The notes below the pieces were generated by a model. That model had not been told where the DNA came from, did not search any database, and saw nothing but the letters and a program-made list of their open reading frames with translations. This document shows, piece after piece, positions 59,721-64,000 of a stretch of DNA of 64,000 bases. The translations under genes were made by a program, and so were the position numbers. Numbering within the stretch: the first letter of the stretch is position 1; each line of letters opens with the position of its first letter. Source of the DNA: Protonemura montana (lineage: Eukaryota; Arthropoda; Insecta; Plecoptera; Nemouridae); NCBI GenBank assembly GCA_947568835.1, contig OX387605.1:14760418-14824417 (forward strand), given 5' to 3'.

Positions 59721-62700
59721 AGACCTGCTCTCAAAGAAATTGCTGCTTGAAGCAGTCACATTGTCTTGGTTTTTTATTTCAAAAATAGAAACGACTTCTG
59801 TAATTTTCACAAGAACTTGCTATTAAGGTTTAGATAATTCTATGATGTTGACATGAATCATTTTATTGACACACGAAGAATTTGCAGAAATTTATTGGGT
59901 ACAAAGTGAATTTTTGGAACAAAACATATTTTACAACCGCAATTTTCAAACTTCGATCAATGCCACACCGTGTATTGCTGCATGTTCAATTACTCTCTGA
60001 AACGTTACCTACTTTTCACTCTTATCATTTTACTGAAAGGCAGGCTAACGTCGGTCGTTTGCCATGTCTCGCTTTATGACAATTCTTCGCTGAATAGATC
60101 ATCTTGGAAATCATATTTCAAATGCATCGAAATAATTGAGCACATTTTCCATGTCTTCCAGTACGAAACAACACGAATGACATTGAATTGCATATAAGAT
60201 AACCACCATTTCGTAAATTAGGAAAATTATGCATGCAGTCAGAAATATGAAACCTTCGCTCCACCGTCTAGCTTACACATCTTTACACAACACCTTTGAA
60301 TTCACGCTTTTCTTATTGAAATGCAAAGATGAGCAGTTTCAAAGATAATACAAGGAACTTGAAGCTAGTAACACAGTTATAGCATTGATGAAAATGTTAA
60401 TTGGGATGCCTAACGTAAAAGCTCATCTTAATTGCCTGTACTTTAACATGAAAAGTCTCATTTCACATTATCTAATAAGACGTTTGAACCGAATGACTTC
60501 GGAGTTTCTCGAGAAATTCAAACGTATTTTTTTAAGAATAATTAGATTTTATATTGTAATTAATTCCTCTGCTGCCTACCTTAATGCGAAGTCATTGCTC
60601 TAACTGGTCTTTAATTGTATTTTATTCCCTCTTTGGTGTCGTACAGTGACAGAATATTTTCGCGAGGTGGTTTGAAATTGTTGGCAAGTCGTCGCCGAGG
60701 AGTGCAATGTTTACTCAGCGGTGTTACGCTCTGCCTCATATTTTATTCAAACTCTCTCGGATGGCGGATTCGTAAAGCGACACGATGCCAAAGCCGGCGA
60801 CACCTTCTCAATATTCTTGCCATCGCTTGGTTTAAAAGAAGGCCGTACGACCACTTGAACTATGAACGGATGTGTTCATTGTAGGCCCTGTGCAGACGAC
60901 ATTATGTTTGGCAAAGAGAAAGTCAAACAGCACGAGGAAAATTAGTATTTTACGATGTTCTTCCTCATAAAAACGTTTATTAATAATTCAAACATTTTCC
61001 TGCATATTTTCAACACGTTCAGCACTATAAGTACACCTATTCATTTTTATTACTTTTCAGTTTTCGTTCGCAAAATGACCTCCAATTCTTATTGGAACCC
61101 TCTGTGTATATAAACACAAAACACATTATTTCCATTTCCAATCGAATTAAAGATTGTGTGCGACTGATTTAAGCACGTTCGCAGCAGCAACGCTTGCAGT
61201 CTATTTCCATTGCTTAGTTTTTCATCGCTGCAGAAAACCAATTTCCCGAGCATAAATAAAATCTTCTTGAGGTTCGCAAAGCACGATGGGATGACGGTTA
61301 TATTGAGTTCCCTTCTACTGCAAACGTGTTACTAAGGTATGACGCAAACAATACAAGATTTAATTTAACGAAAAGCCAACCGACAATCGTACACCATGCT
61401 ATATATCTACGCGGCTAGACACCATTGCTTTCCGCCGTGATTTGTAAGAGAGCACAAGTTTTCCCACGGAAAGCGCCTGATTGTTTTATTGCAACTGTGT
61501 TTCTTTCTGTTATTTGTGAGACACTTTACCGTCACGGTTCCGCACGGTTACGCGGCGATTTCGGCTTGGTTGGGTCAACAGGCTGCCCCTAAAGAACATG
61601 CGAGCAGTTCACCAGAAAAGTCTGGCCCTCGCGAGCCGAGGCCCGGGCACCCCACACGAAAAAAACACCACTAACGATTGTGCGTCGGTGCTCAATGCTC
61701 TACGATGGATGGCTTGGAACCAGCTGCTGGCTGGTCGGTTATACTGACACTCTGATTGTTCTGCAAAATTCTGCCTCGCTTTCATTTAATTAGATTAGCG
61801 ACGTATATATCGCCACATCTGCTTTGTGCTGCTGGGAAATAACAATTATTACAAAAGAAGTTTGGTTGGGAGGTTCACGAAGAGATTTCAATCCCGAGCA
61901 AAATGCGGGTAGATCCAGCGGATTCAATGATATTAAAAAGCCACTCTTTCCGAGTGTGAACCAAAGCTTATATTCCCCACAAAAAGTGACAAGATCTTTA
62001 TTGGATCAAACTTTTCTAAAAAAAACTTATGTTCCCGAAAATGGCATTGCGCTGTGTTTTCTTTATATTTGAGATGATCTCCTTTAAAGCTACCACCAAA
62101 GTAAACCTTATTATAAGAAAAACCCCCCGCATAAAAAAGCAATATCCGGAGTCTGTGTATTTCCTATTCACCTCGAACAAGAATATTAACGTTGCCAGCA
62201 TTGTATTCATCTAAAACTTCACTCGCAGGAGATAATTGCACAATTTTCCATCGATGCATGTGCTGCGCTTGGAACCCTTGGCAGTACGTTGATGTCTAAT
62301 GATCGAGTTCCTTTGAGATAACTCGTGAACAGTCTCGACTCTCGTCTTGCTTCAATGAATTAGTTATTAGCGGAAATATTCTATCATTGTTGTCTATAAT
62401 AGGTTAGGTTTGGTAATGCAAAGCAGATGCACTCTTGCCAGGGAAAATACAGCAAAGTGAGTTTTCGTTCACAAGAGCTGCAATAGTTTGTGATAATATC
62501 GCTGAACAAGTTTCTAGATTAAGTTAGCCAGTTTACATAAGCTGTAGCAACAGTACAGCAGCAGCTTTGCTGCAACATGGTTGAATATTTTCCTGGTTTT
62601 ATTAATTATAAAGCGTTTTGTAAATGCACATGGAAATGCTCCCTGTTTAAGTGCAACACAAATAACTAGTTTTAAGTAACAATTCAACTTTTCCCTGCCC

Positions 62701-64000
62701 CTGCCTTGTCTTGATGTAATTACTTTTCTTGTATTAATGCTACACTGTTCTCTGGATAAGTAACTGGTGTACAAGAAGTATATACAATAACAACTCGGCG
62801 CAGTCAACTTTTAGTTGGTCTTGTTCCTGAGGAGATGGTTGTAATATCTTGACAAAATGTGATAAGAAATGTACAATGCAACGGGATGGAATGTGTTAAG
62901 ATGTTTTACAAAGAGCACATGGGGCTAAGAGATGCTAGAGGCGTGGGCCTTGTATTCTTGCTCGAAAACACACAATATATTTCTCCATTGGCTTTATGAA
63001 ACACTGAAATAATATTGTGACATGTCATTGTTTACATGTTTGCAGGGTTTTTTTTTCATTTAACTAATACTATTTGATATCTTGGATCTTTATATAGTCC
63101 ATTTATTCAGGTTATATTTGAATAGCAGGTTTTTATAGCAATTCAATCATTTAGAAATGAGGCAATGTTTTCTCGAAAATAATAATCCCTGCCAAGTGGG
63201 AGGTAGAAATATGTAGGTATGTCAATTTTATGAATGCAGGCTATTACATTTTTCATTCGCGTGCATTTGTGCTCGACCATTCGAATGACAGTGCCACGCA
63301 TTCTGATGGAAAAATACTAAATAAAGTATTGCAGTATTTTGCAGTTCAAAAAGGTTCCTTGCGTTTATGCTACAATAAGGCGCAATGCAATATAGTTTTT
63401 ACTCTGGCCAATGAACCAAATACTTAGCTGAGCAGACTCTACATTATTATTTTTTTGTTTTTTTAACAGAAACACAAAACTAGGTTTAAGCTGCTTACGC
63501 TGCATCAAAAATCAAAAAGTTTTCAACATTCTTCAACAAGCCAAAGCATTATTTGTCGGTGTCTCATGGATCACATACGATGCATTTATAAACCTCTTTG
63601 TCGAGTTTTCAAAATTACATCACTCGAGCAATTTACAAAGTTTTCTTGAAACAGTTCTTTGTCATCTGCATACCCGTGTTGCATCTTATTAGGTTTCGTA
63701 TAAAGTTGTTCTTTTTCTTCGACTCAGGTCCACTCTTTTCAAAGCGCCGAATATTAATTTACCAAAAACTCCCGTATATATTCAAAGTTAGTCCTGCTTG
63801 TCATTGTTCGCCAAATTTACCACTTTTAAAACGTTTCATTTTCAATGTTTTGACAAATACTCTTTGTTAAAAACTTTAGTTTAATTAGTTTAAAGTTATA
63901 AGGTAAAAGTCATTTTTAATGATTTTCCGATATATTGAATGATTTTAAAGAAGGCAATTAAACGAGTAATGATAAATATGCATATTGAAAAAAAATCTAT
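59721..64000. other. Non-coding stretch to the right edge
   Basis: AT-rich DNA with no supported gene. GC-richer patches at about 60640-60860 and 61540-61670 carry open frames that lack a recognisable domain. The plus-strand frame at 61489-61674 begins with a hydrophobic run and ends Pro/Ser/His-rich, but has no ATG at its start and no similarity I recognise. Confidence 0.55.

Noticed and set aside
61489-61674. Plus-strand frame with hydrophobic start and Pro/Ser/His-rich end
   Set aside because: Begins at TTG rather than ATG with a stop not far upstream, no similarity, no splice support.
1-64000. CRISPR array, operon, bacterial or phage features
   Set aside because: Spliced metazoan exons, large introns and dinucleotide microsatellites show eukaryotic nuclear DNA; no spaced direct-repeat array was seen.

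Overview
The window is animal nuclear DNA, AT-rich (roughly 60% A+T by eye), with small coding islands of clearly higher GC separated by kilobases of non-coding sequence. The only gene I can support is on the minus strand at the left end: four consecutive internal exons of a Dpr (defective proboscis extension response) family two-immunoglobulin cell-surface protein. That family is arthropod-specific and best known from insects, so the host is an arthropod, most likely an insect. Species and Dpr paralogue number cannot be fixed from the sequence alone.

Gene layout in transcription order (minus strand, right to left): exon A 10204-9930 (Ser/Pro/His-rich linker plus the first half of Ig1), a 1.6-kb intron, exon B 8322-8221 (C-strand of Ig1), a 2.1-kb intron with an apparent GC-AG boundary, exon C 6151-6043 (end of Ig1), a 5.5-kb intron, and exon D 573-289 (nearly all of Ig2). 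Reading frame and intron phases (1,0,0,1,1) join without a break. The joined fragment carries the cysteine pair and tryptophan of both Ig domains in 256 whole codons plus one split Glu codon. The C-terminal membrane-anchor exon lies left of position 1. The signal-peptide exon was not found and is probably right of position 64000 or hidden in the non-coding part.

From 10.2 to 64 kb I recognise no protein-coding gene. If the dpr promoter lies beyond the window, this would be a giant 5' intron, which is common for Dpr genes; otherwise it is intergenic regulatory DNA. It holds a clear 625-bp foldback (inverted-repeat) element at 32000-32624, a diverged 37-bp direct repeat at 44.07/44.37 kb, simple repeats (including a C22 and a G24 tract), several GC-rich islands, and motifs predicted to form G-quadruplexes. 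The best of these motifs have their G-rich strand on the dpr sense strand.

Most of the long open frames here are chance or shadow frames and are left out. The points most worth a second look are the GC-AG intron, the foldback element, the sense-strand G-quadruplex motifs, the 9-bp repeat at the 5' edge of exon A, and an extra Ig1 cysteine inside an Asn-Cys-Ser sequon.
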